Shown: piece by piece, positions 50,958 to 58,539 of the stretch | Position numbering within the stretch: the first letter of the stretch is position 1 | Layout of the letters: each line of letters begins with the position of its first letter | Assembly: GCA_015057865.1 (NCBI GenBank) | Contig: SVDH01000001.1 | Coordinates: forward strand, 1-64,000 | DNA: 64,000 nucleotides | Direction of reading: 5' to 3' | From: Lachnospiraceae bacterium | GTDB lineage: Bacteria > Bacillota > Clostridia > Lachnospirales > Lachnospiraceae | The notes under the pieces: model-generated | The model's database searches: none | What the model saw: only the letters and a program-made list of their open reading frames with translations | What the model was told of the DNA's origin: nothing | Translations under genes and position numbers: made by a program

Positions 50958-50971
50958 GCGATGAGTGCTAA
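50945..50971. promoter_or_regulatory. CIRCE element (HrcA operator)
   Basis: TTAGCACTG-N9-GAGTGCTAA matches the CIRCE inverted repeat TTAGCACTC-N9-GAGTGCTAA with one mismatch and the exact 9-base spacer. It covers the hsp20 -35, so HrcA binding blocks transcription until heat stress. Confidence 0.92.
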
Positions 50972-51038
50972 TTATTTTGTGAAAAAAGTGTGAACAAAAA
51001 AGCACCCTCCAACAATCAGATGGAAAGATGCCTTGATG

Positions 51039-51070
51039 AAAAAACGTGCCAGACATCCTGCCTGGCACGT
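51039..51070 (-). terminator. Rho-independent terminator of the sodium symporter gene
   Basis: Stem ACGTGCCAG (51044-51052) with CTGGCACGT (51062-51070), followed on the minus strand by six T. Confidence 0.85.
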
Positions 51071-51088
51071 GAACATATTACGATTTCT

Positions 51089-52450
51089 CTACCACGAGAA
51101 TACGCCGAGTCCTGCCATGACAGAACTGATCAGGATCGCAACGATGCCGACCGGGGCAACGAAGCGGATCATAACGGAGTAGAACTTCTTCGCTTTGAAA
51201 GTAACGCCGAACTGCTCGACTTCGGCGATGATCTCTTTTGGCTTCAGTACATAAGCCGCAAAGATGCAGGTTAAGAATGCCAGCACCGGCATCATGATCG
51301 AGTTGCTGATGAAGTCGAAGAATGTCAGCAGATCCATGCCAAGCGGTGCAACGTGGCTCCATACACCGAATCCAAGCGATGACGGAATACCTACGACAAA
51401 TACGAAGATACCGACCAGCAGAACCGTCTGTGAACGACGCCAGTGCAGCTTATCCATGATAACGGAAGCGATGGTCTCAGTCAGTGAGATCGCAGATGTC
51501 AATGCCGCAAAGAATACCAGAACGAAGAACAATCCGCCGACAATGTGTCCGCCCGGCATTGATTCAAATACGGAAGGCAGGGTAACGAACATCAGGCCCG
51601 GGCCGGAGTTCATAGCTTCTTCGTTTCCGCCTGAAAACGCAAAGACAGACGGTACGATCATCAGGCCGGCAAGGAACGCAACCAGCGTATCAAATACCTC
51701 GATCATACGGACGGAGGATTCCAGATTGTTTTCTTTCTTCATGTAAGAGCCATAGGTGATCATGATACCCATCGCCAGTGACATGGAATAGAAAAGCTGT
51801 CCCAGTGCAGCAAGCACCAGTTTGCCGGAGAATTTGGAAAGCACCGGCTTCACGTAATATACAAAACCATCCAGTGCGCCGGGCTGTGTCAGACCATAAA
51901 TACTGATGACGATACAAAGAGCGATCAGGATCGGCATCAGGATGACGCTTGCCTTCTCAATACCCTTCTGTACACCTGCTACCACAACGATACAGGTTAC
52001 AACAACGAAGATCAGAAGCCAGAAGATCGGCTGACCAACACCGCCGATATAACTGCCGAAAAAGCCATCGGATGCGGCATCCGACCCGTGACCGGTCAGA
52101 TAGGTGACCATGTACTTTGCTACCCAGCCGCCGATAACGGAATAGTACGGTGTGATGATGACCGGGATCAGCAGGCCAAGCCATCCGCAAAATGCAAATT
52201 TCCGATTCAGCTTCCGGAATGCACCGATCGAAGAGAGACCTGTCTTTCGACCGATCGCAACCTCTGTGATCATGATCGCGAAACCGAATGTGACGACAAG
52301 GATCAGATAAACGATCAGGAACGTACCGCCGCCGTATTCTGCAGCCAGATACGGAAATCGCCAAATGTTTCCCAGTCCAACCGCAGAAGCTGCTGCAGCC
52401 AGGACAAATCCGATCTTGCTGGAAAAACCAACTCTGTTTGTAGTTTCCAT
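51089..52450 (-). CDS. Neurotransmitter:sodium symporter (NSS/SNF) family transporter
   Basis: The 453-residue protein has a LeuT-type fold of about 11-12 helices. The sodium/substrate loop is SAVGLGNIWRFPYLAAEYGGGTFLIVYLI; other marks are YSVIGGWVAKY and FFSLSL-like QLFYSMSLAMGIMITYGSY. Bacterial members take up amino acids with Na+. I set the start at ATG 52450 (METTNRVGF), with AAAGGGGAG upstream; a longer frame to 52573 lacks support. Tyrosine or tryptophan uptake (TyT/MhsT type) is possible but not shown. Confidence 0.9.
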   Translation of the reverse strand: METTNRVGFSSKIGFVLAAAASAVGLGNIWRFPYLAAEYGGGTFLIVYLILVVTFGFAIMITEVAIGRKTGLSSIGAFRKLNRKFAFCGWLGLLIPVIITPYYSVIGGWVAKYMVTYLTGHGSDAASDGFFGSYIGGVGQPIFWLLIFVVVTCIVVVAGVQKGIEKASVILMPILIALCIVISIYGLTQPGALDGFVYYVKPVLSKFSGKLVLAALGQLFYSMSLAMGIMITYGSYMKKENNLESSVRMIEVFDTLVAFLAGLMIVPSVFAFSGGNEEAMNSGPGLMFVTLPSVFESMPGGHIVGGLFFVLVFFAALTSAISLTETIASVIMDKLHWRRSQTVLLVGIFVFVVGIPSSLGFGVWSHVAPLGMDLLTFFDFISNSIMMPVLAFLTCIFAAYVLKPKEIIAEVEQFGVTFKAKKFYSVMIRFVAPVGIVAILISSVMAGLGVFSW

Positions 52451-52535
52451 AAATAACTCACTCCCCTTTAATGTTCGCCTTTGCAAGAAGATGTATGTCA
52501 AATAAGCACATAATTTCAAAAAAGGCTTTCTTCTT

Positions 52536-52563
52536 ATTATAATGGTAGTTGGCTGAAATGCAA
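52536..52563 (-). promoter_or_regulatory. Promoter TTGCAT-N16-TATAAT for the NSS symporter
   Basis: On the minus strand, -35 at 52563-52558 and consensus -10 at 52541-52536. Confidence 0.65.
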
Positions 52564-52618
52564 GAAAAAGCACCTTTGTGGCAGAAATCTTATGGAAAAA
52601 TATGGTTGCCAGGAAATG

Positions 52619-52660
52619 TTGTCAAGAAGTTGACAATTAAAAACCATGCTGTGATATAAT
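52619..52660 (+). promoter_or_regulatory. Promoter of the LytTR/GHKL operon with perfect inverted repeat
   Basis: The -35 is TTGACA (52630-52635) and the -10 TATAAT (52655-52660), with a long 19-base spacer, which hints at need for an activator. TTGTCAA-GAAG-TTGACAA (52619-52636) is a perfect inverted repeat overlapping the -35. Confidence 0.6.
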
Positions 52661-52761
52661 ACAACGTGTATGATGACTTGTTATATTGCCATAAAGTCAA
52701 TGTGACAGGGATAAGGTTATACGGATTTGACAGCTTTGATGAGACATAAAGAGGTTTGACT

Positions 52762-53517
52762 ATGAAGATTGCAGTTGTAGATGATGACAAACAGATGCTG
52801 GAGACGGCAGGACGTATGCTGGATGCGTATGGAGAAGACCATGGGCTTTCTTTAGAATGCTGTTTTTACCAGCAGGTAGAAGAATATATCAGGTCATTGA
52901 GCAGAACGAGATATGCTGTGGTACTAATGGATGTCAATTTCATCGGGCAGGAAAAGAATGGCGTCGAGGCTGCGAAGGAGCTTAGAAAGGTTGATCCGGA
53001 GTGCATTCTGATCTTTCTGACTGACAGTGAAGGACATATGCCGGATGCATTTTCCGTACATGCATTTTCTTATATTTTAAAGGATCGTTTTGAAGAACTG
53101 CTGGATCCGGTGATGGATGATGCCGTGCGGCTTTTGCCGACTGCAAAGACATTGACGATCTCCTCGAGTCGTCAGGCGCTGCAGATTTATTACAGCGATA
53201 TCCTGTACGGCTGCACAGACGGTCATTATATTATTCTGACTGACGTACGCGGGAAAGAATGGCGTACGCGTATGACATTTGCGGATCTGACCAAAAAGCT
53301 TAGCGTCGATGATGGTTTTTTGATCATTAATAAGGGAATTGTTGTTAACATGAATCAGATCAGTGCGATTCGGAAAAAGGATTGCGTTATGAATGACGGC
53401 AAGATTTTTCCGGTGCGTGTCAGAGACAGTTCGAGCATTGCGCAGATCTGGCGCAATTACATGTTCGATTCCATTCGCCGTGAGCAGAGAGGTGCGCAGA
53501 AAGGATCTGAGGAATGA
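52762..53517 (+). CDS. LytTR-family response regulator (AgrA/VirR type)
   Basis: The 251-residue protein has a receiver domain (1-125) with acidic pocket VVDDDKQM, phospho-acceptor Asp in VVLMDVNFIG and Lys in YILKDRFEEL. A LytTR DNA-binding domain follows (about 140-240: ILYGCTDGHYIILTDVRGKEWRTRMTFADLTKKL, FLIINKGIVVNMNQI). Such regulators bind paired direct repeats. The downstream kinase gene overlaps by four bases. Confidence 0.92.
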   Translation: MKIAVVDDDKQMLETAGRMLDAYGEDHGLSLECCFYQQVEEYIRSLSRTRYAVVLMDVNFIGQEKNGVEAAKELRKVDPECILIFLTDSEGHMPDAFSVHAFSYILKDRFEELLDPVMDDAVRLLPTAKTLTISSSRQALQIYYSDILYGCTDGHYIILTDVRGKEWRTRMTFADLTKKLSVDDGFLIINKGIVVNMNQISAIRKKDCVMNDGKIFPVRVRDSSSIAQIWRNYMFDSIRREQRGAQKGSEE

Positions 53518-54869
53518 GTCTGTCATCTTTTATGGAGTATTTCTTTTCCTATTATACCGTTCTGGGATTCATTCCGGCTGCTGTCCTCTGCTATATGCCG
53601 ATGAAAAATCAGCTCCGGTTTCCAATCAAGCGGATCGTACGTGACTGTACGATCCTGTTTGTGGTTTGCTATGTGGGGCTGCAGCTTCTCGACTACAAGG
53701 TACCGTGGATGGACGCCACGGTCATGCTGATCCCGTTTCTGGTCGTCGTTTTTATCTATTATATTTTTTCGGTTAAAGCACTGCTGTCACAGTGTGCGGC
53801 GTTTTTTGTCGCTGCCTGTACCTTGTGTGCGATACCGGCATGCTTTATGTCACTGCTTGCCGGCATTTTTAATCCGGGAGGAAGTATTCTGACCATCACA
53901 TTTATTTATGAATTGATCGAAATCGGGCTTATGGTTATGATCTGCCTGTTATTCATGCCGGCATTCCGCAACAGCGGGGGGATGCTGGTTGAGAATCTGC
54001 AGCAGCCCTGGATCTGGAACTCTACGCTGCCTTATTCGATTCTGGTATTTGTGCTTCTGGTCGTGATTTCATCGAAGCGATATCGGTTGGCGGAACTTCC
54101 TATGGGAAGAGAGCTCTTTATTACTATTTTTGCCAGCCTTTCGATCCTGTATATTATTTCAGTAGTCTTTTTCGCAAGTGTATGCGGTCATATTATGCAG
54201 GAAGAGCGGTTCCGGACACGTGATGTCGTGTATAGAATCCAGAAGAAACAGTATGAGGATGTCCAAAGTTTCCTGGATCGCATGCATATTTTCAGACATG
54301 ATACCAGACACGCTATGCGGACGATCAGTGAGCTGGCACAGGCCGGAGATACGGCGGCCATTTTAGATTATATGAATGAAAAAGATCTGGCGATGCCGGA
54401 TACGCCGGTGAGAACGTTTTGCGAAAACAGTATTCTCAACGCCGTGCTGAATTATTATCTGGAGGAGGCAGAACGCAGTGAGATAGTAACAGATGTCAAG
54501 ATCGATCTGCCTCAGCTGACAGATCGGCAGACGGTTGATCTGTCAAGTCTTCTGGCAAATCTTTTGGAAAATGCAATCCTAGCCTGCCGGGAAATCCCGG
54601 TGGAAGAACGCCAGCTGGCGCTTACGGTACGGACGATCAACAAAAAGACCATCTATATCGTTGGGACGAATACATTTAACGGAAAAGTTAAGATCCGCCG
54701 TGGGGAATACCAGAGTACCAGAATGGGTGAAGGCGGATCCGGGATTGGTCTGCGCTCGATGCGTACGGTGACAGAGCGGTATCGCGGGACGATGAAGGCG
54801 TATCATGAGGGCAATAAGTTCTTTGTTGACATTATGATGAATGTGGAAAAAAAACAGATTGAAGTTTAG
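53514..54869 (+). CDS. GHKL-type sensor histidine kinase (AgrC-like)
   Basis: The 451-residue kinase has about six membrane helices in residues 10-235. It then has a phospho-acceptor H-box (IFRHDTRHAMRTISELAQAGD) and a GHKL ATPase domain with N-box LLANLLENAILACREI and G-box GGSGIGLRSMRTV. The layout is that of peptide-sensing AgrC/ComD/BlpH kinases, but no AgrB or pheromone gene is adjacent, so the signal is unknown. Confidence 0.9.
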   Translation: MSLSSFMEYFFSYYTVLGFIPAAVLCYMPMKNQLRFPIKRIVRDCTILFVVCYVGLQLLDYKVPWMDATVMLIPFLVVVFIYYIFSVKALLSQCAAFFVAACTLCAIPACFMSLLAGIFNPGGSILTITFIYELIEIGLMVMICLLFMPAFRNSGGMLVENLQQPWIWNSTLPYSILVFVLLVVISSKRYRLAELPMGRELFITIFASLSILYIISVVFFASVCGHIMQEERFRTRDVVYRIQKKQYEDVQSFLDRMHIFRHDTRHAMRTISELAQAGDTAAILDYMNEKDLAMPDTPVRTFCENSILNAVLNYYLEEAERSEIVTDVKIDLPQLTDRQTVDLSSLLANLLENAILACREIPVEERQLALTVRTINKKTIYIVGTNTFNGKVKIRRGEYQSTRMGEGGSGIGLRSMRTVTERYRGTMKAYHEGNKFFVDIMMNVEKKQIEV

Positions 54870-54897
54870 ATCCTGAACAGTGGAGGGAAGGCAGGAA

Positions 54898-55512
54898 ATG
54901 TCATATAATTTTTTTGCAACGATTTCGCGCATGAAATACATCCAGCGCTGGGCGCTGATGCGCAATTCCAGGCCGGAGAATTTAAGCGAGCATTCACTGG
55001 AGGTGGCAATGATCGCGCATGCGCTGTGTACGATCGGAAACGTCCGTTATGGGCGGAATCTGGACGGAGAAAAGGCTGCGCTGATCAGTCTTTATCATGA
55101 TGCGTCAGAGATCATTACGGGTGATATGCCGACACCTGTGAAGTATTTTAATCATGATATTAGGGATGCATATAAAGAGGTGGAAGAGAAGGCGGAGGAT
55201 CGTCTGCTTTCACAGCTGCCGGATGATCTGCGCCCGGAATATGAAAGGATCTTCCGGATGGATGCGGCCCTTTCCGAAGAATCTGCGAAAGAGGAGCAAT
55301 ATATGCGCGAGCTTGTGAAGGCTGCGGATAAGATCTCCGCGATGATCAAATGCATTGCCGAGGAGACTTCCGGAAACGCGGAGTTCCGTACGGCGCAAAA
55401 AACGATCGAAGATACATTAGAAAAGATGAAAGAGTCGCATCCGGAGGTGCGGGATTTTATCGATGAGTTCGTTGAGCCGTATGGGAACACGCTGGATGAG
55501 CTTCTGTCGTAA
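54898..55512 (+). CDS. HD-domain 5'-deoxynucleotidase, YfbR-like
   Basis: The 204-residue protein has the HD metal site: His in NLSEHSLEVAMIAHAL, His-Asp in LISLYHDASEIITGDMPTPVKY and Asp in ELVKAADKISAMIKC. This matches YfbR, which removes phosphate from dNMPs. ATG 54898 has GAGGGAAGGCAGG upstream. It follows the kinase gene by 28 bases and may ride on the same transcript, with no clear functional link. Confidence 0.85.
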   Translation: MSYNFFATISRMKYIQRWALMRNSRPENLSEHSLEVAMIAHALCTIGNVRYGRNLDGEKAALISLYHDASEIITGDMPTPVKYFNHDIRDAYKEVEEKAEDRLLSQLPDDLRPEYERIFRMDAALSEESAKEEQYMRELVKAADKISAMIKCIAEETSGNAEFRTAQKTIEDTLEKMKESHPEVRDFIDEFVEPYGNTLDELLS

Positions 55513-55517
55513 CCGAC

Positions 55518-55582
55518 AGGTGCCAGGCACCTTCGCACGTTAAAGTGTTGAGGTGCCTGGCACCTTCACGCTTTAAAGCGTG
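55518..55582. repeat. GGTGCCWGGCACC palindromic repeat, copy 3
   Basis: An imperfect palindrome spans 55518-55564 (arms AGGTGCCAGGCACCT), followed by CACGCTTTAAAGCGTG, a 16-base perfect palindrome (55567-55582). Same family as copies at 759 and 25201. No T-run follows here. Confidence 0.8.
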
Positions 55583-55677
55583 ACGATGCACAATACAATA
55601 ATTGTCAGAATATTCTGCATATTATAGCGAGGGTTGCGACAAATTAAAAATTTTTTCAAGAATTTTCAAAAAACATG

Positions 55678-55706
55678 TTGACAAATTGTATTTTTAGCAA
55701 TACAAT
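55678..55706 (+). promoter_or_regulatory. Promoter TTGACA-N17-TACAAT of a tiny transcription unit
   Basis: Consensus -35 (55678-55683), 17-base spacer, -10 with one mismatch (55701-55706). Start of transcription expected near 55713. Confidence 0.78.
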
Positions 55707-55758
55707 AAAGACAACAAAAGAGTCTTTTGATTATATAGAGCAACGGAGGTAAGGTCCA

Positions 55759-55770
55759 ATGAAAATGTAA
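55759..55770 (+). CDS. Mini-ORF Met-Lys-Met
   Basis: The ATG has CGGAGGT nine bases upstream and stops after three codons. GTCC before and GGAC after could form a weak stem around it. Whether it is translated is unknown; it could serve as a ribosome-loading site rather than a peptide gene. Confidence 0.3.
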   Translation: MKM

Positions 55771-55801
55771 TCGGACGATATAGAAGAAAGGAGGTTATAA
55801 A

Positions 55802-55825
55802 GTGAAACTTCGGGAAATTTCATAA
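55802..55825 (+). CDS. Mini-ORF encoding MKLREIS
   Basis: A GTG start has a perfect AAAGGAGG at 7-base spacing and stops after seven codons, just before the terminator stem. Function unknown. Confidence 0.35.
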   Translation: MKLREIS

Positions 55826-55827
55826 GA

Positions 55828-55866
55828 GCCATCTGATGTGGGTGTAAAACATCAGATGGCTTTTTT
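55828..55866 (+). terminator. Strong rho-independent terminator of the tiny unit
   Basis: Perfect 11-base stem (55828-55838 and 55850-55860), 11-base loop, six T. Confidence 0.9.
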
Positions 55867-55876
55867 AATGCGTTTA

Positions 55877-56068
55877 TAAAGCGTATAAGCTTACGGATTG
55901 CTATGCTGCAATGCAGCTCCCGCAATCCTAACGTCTTTTCGCAACCCGCCCCGCTCACATTGTTTCGCGTGGCTTAATTGCTCAAATCCGTTGCCCTGTC
56001 CAATAAAAAACACCTGCTCATGCAAGCATGGCAGATGTTTTTTGCTGTCCAGGAGCTTATACGCTTTA
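55877..56068. repeat. 190-base inverted-repeat-bounded structured element
   Basis: A perfect 15-base inverted repeat (55877-55891 and 56054-56068) bounds the element; the right arm includes the stop codon of the deacetylase gene. Inside are further pairs: GGATTGC (55896-55902) with GCAATCC (55922-55928), GCTGC-ATT-GCAGC-like bases at 55905-55917, and the terminator at 56007-56043. It may be a structured RNA or a small non-autonomous element. Confidence 0.5.
56007..56043 (-). terminator. Terminator of the deacetylase gene
   Basis: Arms AAAACACCTGCTCATGC and GCATGGCAGATGTTTT pair with a bulge and one mismatch and have T/A-rich flanks on both sides. Confidence 0.65.
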
Positions 56069-57331
56069 ATTGTTCACCGTATGATGAATCTGCGGTGTGT
56101 CTTTCTGAATGGCTTCGAAGCTGTAGCCGTTTTCTTTTCCGTAATCGATTACCCACTGAAGCTGATCAACTGTGGTCTGCTTCTGGTTGGTGTCATGCAT
56201 CAGGACGACGTTTGGCTTGGACGGATTCAGACCTTCGATGATGCTGTCGTAAATGGATTCAGCATCAAGGTTGTTGCCGTTGGCGTCAAGTGATGTAACA
56301 TTCCAGTCCATGTACTGATATCCGGCAGCCGGGACCATTTCGACCAGTTCGCTCATAATGCCGGTGCAGTATTTTTCACTGACGGTATTGGAGCTGCCGC
56401 CAAGGAATCGTGTGGTGAATGCCTTATATCCGAAGTCTGCCTGCAGCATGTCATCAAGTTTCTTGATGTTTTCCATATAGGCTTCCGGTGAGGAATATAC
56501 TTCATTGTATTCGTGTGAGTAGCCATGGATCGCGACGGTATGACCTTCGTCAAACTCCCGCTGAAGCATTGGCTTGGTCTTCTCATCATATGCACAGATG
56601 AAGAATGTTGCCTTGATACCGTTGTCTTTTAAGATGTCCAGAACCTGTGGTGTGACCTCGTCGCTCGGACCGTCATCAAATGTCAGGTAGATGACGCCTG
56701 CGCCGGTCTTGTCAGTCAGGACATTAATGATACGTGTAGCTTCGCCAACGTTTCCTGCCTGGTCGGTTGCGGTATATTTGACTGCATACGTGCCGATCGT
56801 ATCTGTATCGACAGTTCCGGTGACCTTTGTCGCGCCGGTCAGATCGCCGTCCGTATTATCTGTGGTAGAGAAGCCGGGGTCTTCGTATTTCTCGCCCTTT
56901 TTCAGGTCGATCGTTGTGTTTCCGTTTAACTTGATGACCGGAGGCTCTGCCGGGGTAACATGTACCGTACGGGTTGCCTCATAATCGGCAAATTTCAGAT
57001 CCAGCGTATATTTAATTGTGTAATCACCGGCTGTGTTCGAATCGACCTCACCCTCAGTCTTGATCTTTTTCATCCACTTTCTAGAGTTTTTGGCTTTGTC
57101 TTTGACAGTAATGACAACGCCCGGATCATCCCAGGTGTATCCCTGCTCGATCGACTGCTCCACAGGAGCTGCCGCCTGAAAGGTGACTTTTGTTTTTTGC
57201 GTGTGTGCACGCATGGCAGTGGAGAAAATAATCAGGAACAGGATCACTGCAACGATCACGACATATGCCGGATTGATATAGACCCTGCGCCGGCTCCGTT
57301 TCCATTGACGCCGGGAACGGCTGCTTATCAT
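56066..57331 (-). CDS. Membrane-anchored polysaccharide deacetylase with Ig-like domains
   Basis: The 421-residue protein has a basic cytoplasmic start (SSRSRRQWKRSRRR), one membrane helix (about 20-42) and two Ig-like DUF5011-type domains (about 60-130 and 132-205, YEDPGFSTTDNTDGDLTGA). A NodB/CE4 domain follows, with metal Asp in YLTFDDGPSDE, HGYSHEY (HxxxH) and LMHDT. It removes acetyl groups from peptidoglycan or another wall glycan outside the membrane; this often gives lysozyme resistance. The usual RxPxG motif reads TRFLGGSSN here. Confidence 0.85.
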   Translation of the reverse strand: MISSRSRRQWKRSRRRVYINPAYVVIVAVILFLIIFSTAMRAHTQKTKVTFQAAAPVEQSIEQGYTWDDPGVVITVKDKAKNSRKWMKKIKTEGEVDSNTAGDYTIKYTLDLKFADYEATRTVHVTPAEPPVIKLNGNTTIDLKKGEKYEDPGFSTTDNTDGDLTGATKVTGTVDTDTIGTYAVKYTATDQAGNVGEATRIINVLTDKTGAGVIYLTFDDGPSDEVTPQVLDILKDNGIKATFFICAYDEKTKPMLQREFDEGHTVAIHGYSHEYNEVYSSPEAYMENIKKLDDMLQADFGYKAFTTRFLGGSSNTVSEKYCTGIMSELVEMVPAAGYQYMDWNVTSLDANGNNLDAESIYDSIIEGLNPSKPNVVLMHDTNQKQTTVDQLQWVIDYGKENGYSFEAIQKDTPQIHHTVNN

Positions 57332-57458
57332 ATATAAATAACCTTCTTTCTGAATGGATTTTTTTTAAATGCTGTAATATTATAGTATATATCAGCAAAG
57401 AAAAAAAGGGGTTATTATAGAAAAAAAAGAATGATTAAAAGGAGGCATTTTAGAAAAA

Positions 57459-58496
57459 ATGTCTATTAAGGAAATTGCAAAAATCGCGGGCGTGTCTTCT
57501 TCGACAGTATCTCGTGTTTTGAACAATCCGGATTACCGATGTGCCAATGAAGGTGTCAGGGAGAAGATCTGGGAGGCAGCCATTTCACTCGGCTATGTTC
57601 CGAATGAAGCGGCCAGAAATCTGCGCAGCGGAAAGTCCGGCGGCAGGCAGGAGCCACGCAGGATCCGTATCCTGATGACAAGAATGGATGCACTTCACGA
57701 GGATCCGTTTTTTTCGGATCTATTGCATGTGATCGAAAGTGAGATCTATGTGCATCGGTGTGTTTTGGAAAAAATATGGTATCTGCCGGTTTTTTCCGAT
57801 GATAAAAAATGCATGTATGTGAACCTCGGTGAGATGATTGATGAAATGCATGCAGAGTTCGAAAAGAAAGAGGATGGGCTGATCATCATCGGAAAGTGTA
57901 ATGAGACGGCACTGAAGCTTCTGGACAAGCGGTACCGGGGCGTGGTATCCGTCAATCGGAATTCGACCAACTACCTGGTGGATGAAGTGACCTGTGACGG
58001 GAAAAAGATCGCGGCACTTGCAGTAGAGTATCTGCTGGAGCGCGGGAACAGGAGCATCGGGTATGTGGGCAGCTGCTATCGCGAGGCGCGTTATCGGGGC
58101 TATCAGGAGACGCTTTACCAGCATGAGATCGATGTGGATCCAGGTTTCGTGGTTGAGACGGGACAGACAGAGGAAGAAGGATTTCAGGCGATGGAGCAGT
58201 TCCTCGGTGCAGAGCACAGACCCTCTGCGATCTACTGCGCGAATGACATTACGGCCATTGGTATGCTAAAATGTCTGCAGAAGCAAAAGAAAAACACGTA
58301 TAAACCGGCGATTATCGCAAGTGATGACATTGATGAAGCGCAGCAGACGCAGCCAATGCTTACAACCGTGCGGCTGCCACGCGATGAAATGGGAAGGCTG
58401 GCGATGACGATCCTCCTAGACCGGCTTGGCGGCGGGCACAAAAGTGTCGTCCGGCTGGAGCTGGAGGGAAAACTGATGGTTCGGTCAAGCTGCTAA
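57459..58496 (+). CDS. LacI-family transcriptional regulator
   Basis: The 345-residue protein has an N-terminal HTH plus hinge (SIKEIAKIAGVSSSTVSRVLNNPDYRCANEGVREKI ... GYVPNEAARNLRSG) and a periplasmic-binding-type sensor domain (VSVNRNSTNYLVDEVTCDG, AIYCANDITAIGMLKCL). It resembles EbgR/MsmR-type sugar repressors. No sugar genes adjoin, so the regulon is unknown. AAAGGAGG lies 13 bases before the ATG. Confidence 0.9.
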   Translation: MSIKEIAKIAGVSSSTVSRVLNNPDYRCANEGVREKIWEAAISLGYVPNEAARNLRSGKSGGRQEPRRIRILMTRMDALHEDPFFSDLLHVIESEIYVHRCVLEKIWYLPVFSDDKKCMYVNLGEMIDEMHAEFEKKEDGLIIIGKCNETALKLLDKRYRGVVSVNRNSTNYLVDEVTCDGKKIAALAVEYLLERGNRSIGYVGSCYREARYRGYQETLYQHEIDVDPGFVVETGQTEEEGFQAMEQFLGAEHRPSAIYCANDITAIGMLKCLQKQKKNTYKPAIIASDDIDEAQQTQPMLTTVRLPRDEMGRLAMTILLDRLGGGHKSVVRLELEGKLMVRSSC

Positions 58497-58525
58497 TGAG
58501 TCAAGGGGACGGTTCTTTTGACTCA
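58497..58525. repeat. GGGGACGGTTCT-type palindromic repeat
   Basis: TGAGTCAA and TTGACTCA (perfect 8-base inverted repeat) enclose GGGGACGGTTCTT. It fills the gap between two genes, starting right at the LacI stop codon. Similar dispersed units occur in many Firmicutes genomes, often with REP-associated Y1 transposases; that link is from general knowledge. Confidence 0.65.
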
Positions 58526-58539
58526 CGAAAGGAATGAGA

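Larger units (their letters stand above)
52451..52761. other. Divergent promoter region between the NSS symporter and the two-component system
   Basis: This 311-base gap has no gene. It holds a leftward promoter for the symporter at 52536-52563 and a rightward promoter with an inverted repeat at 52619-52660. Confidence 0.6.
55713..55866 (+). ncRNA. Stand-alone short transcript with two mini-ORFs
   Basis: A strong promoter and a strong terminator frame about 155 bases that contain no ordinary gene. Inside are two miniature ORFs, each with a good ribosome site. The next gene downstream is on the other strand, so this is not a leader for it. It may be a regulatory RNA, a dual-function RNA or a micro-peptide gene. 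Confidence 0.6.

Noticed and set aside
51044-51070. A further copy of the GGTGCC palindromic repeat
   Set aside because: It shares only GTGCCAG/CTGGCAC, its loop is unrelated, and it is fully explained as the terminator of the sodium symporter gene.
54898-55512. Third component of the LytTR/GHKL system (such as an AgrB-like processing protein)
   Set aside because: The product is a soluble HD phosphohydrolase with clear YfbR motifs and no membrane helices.
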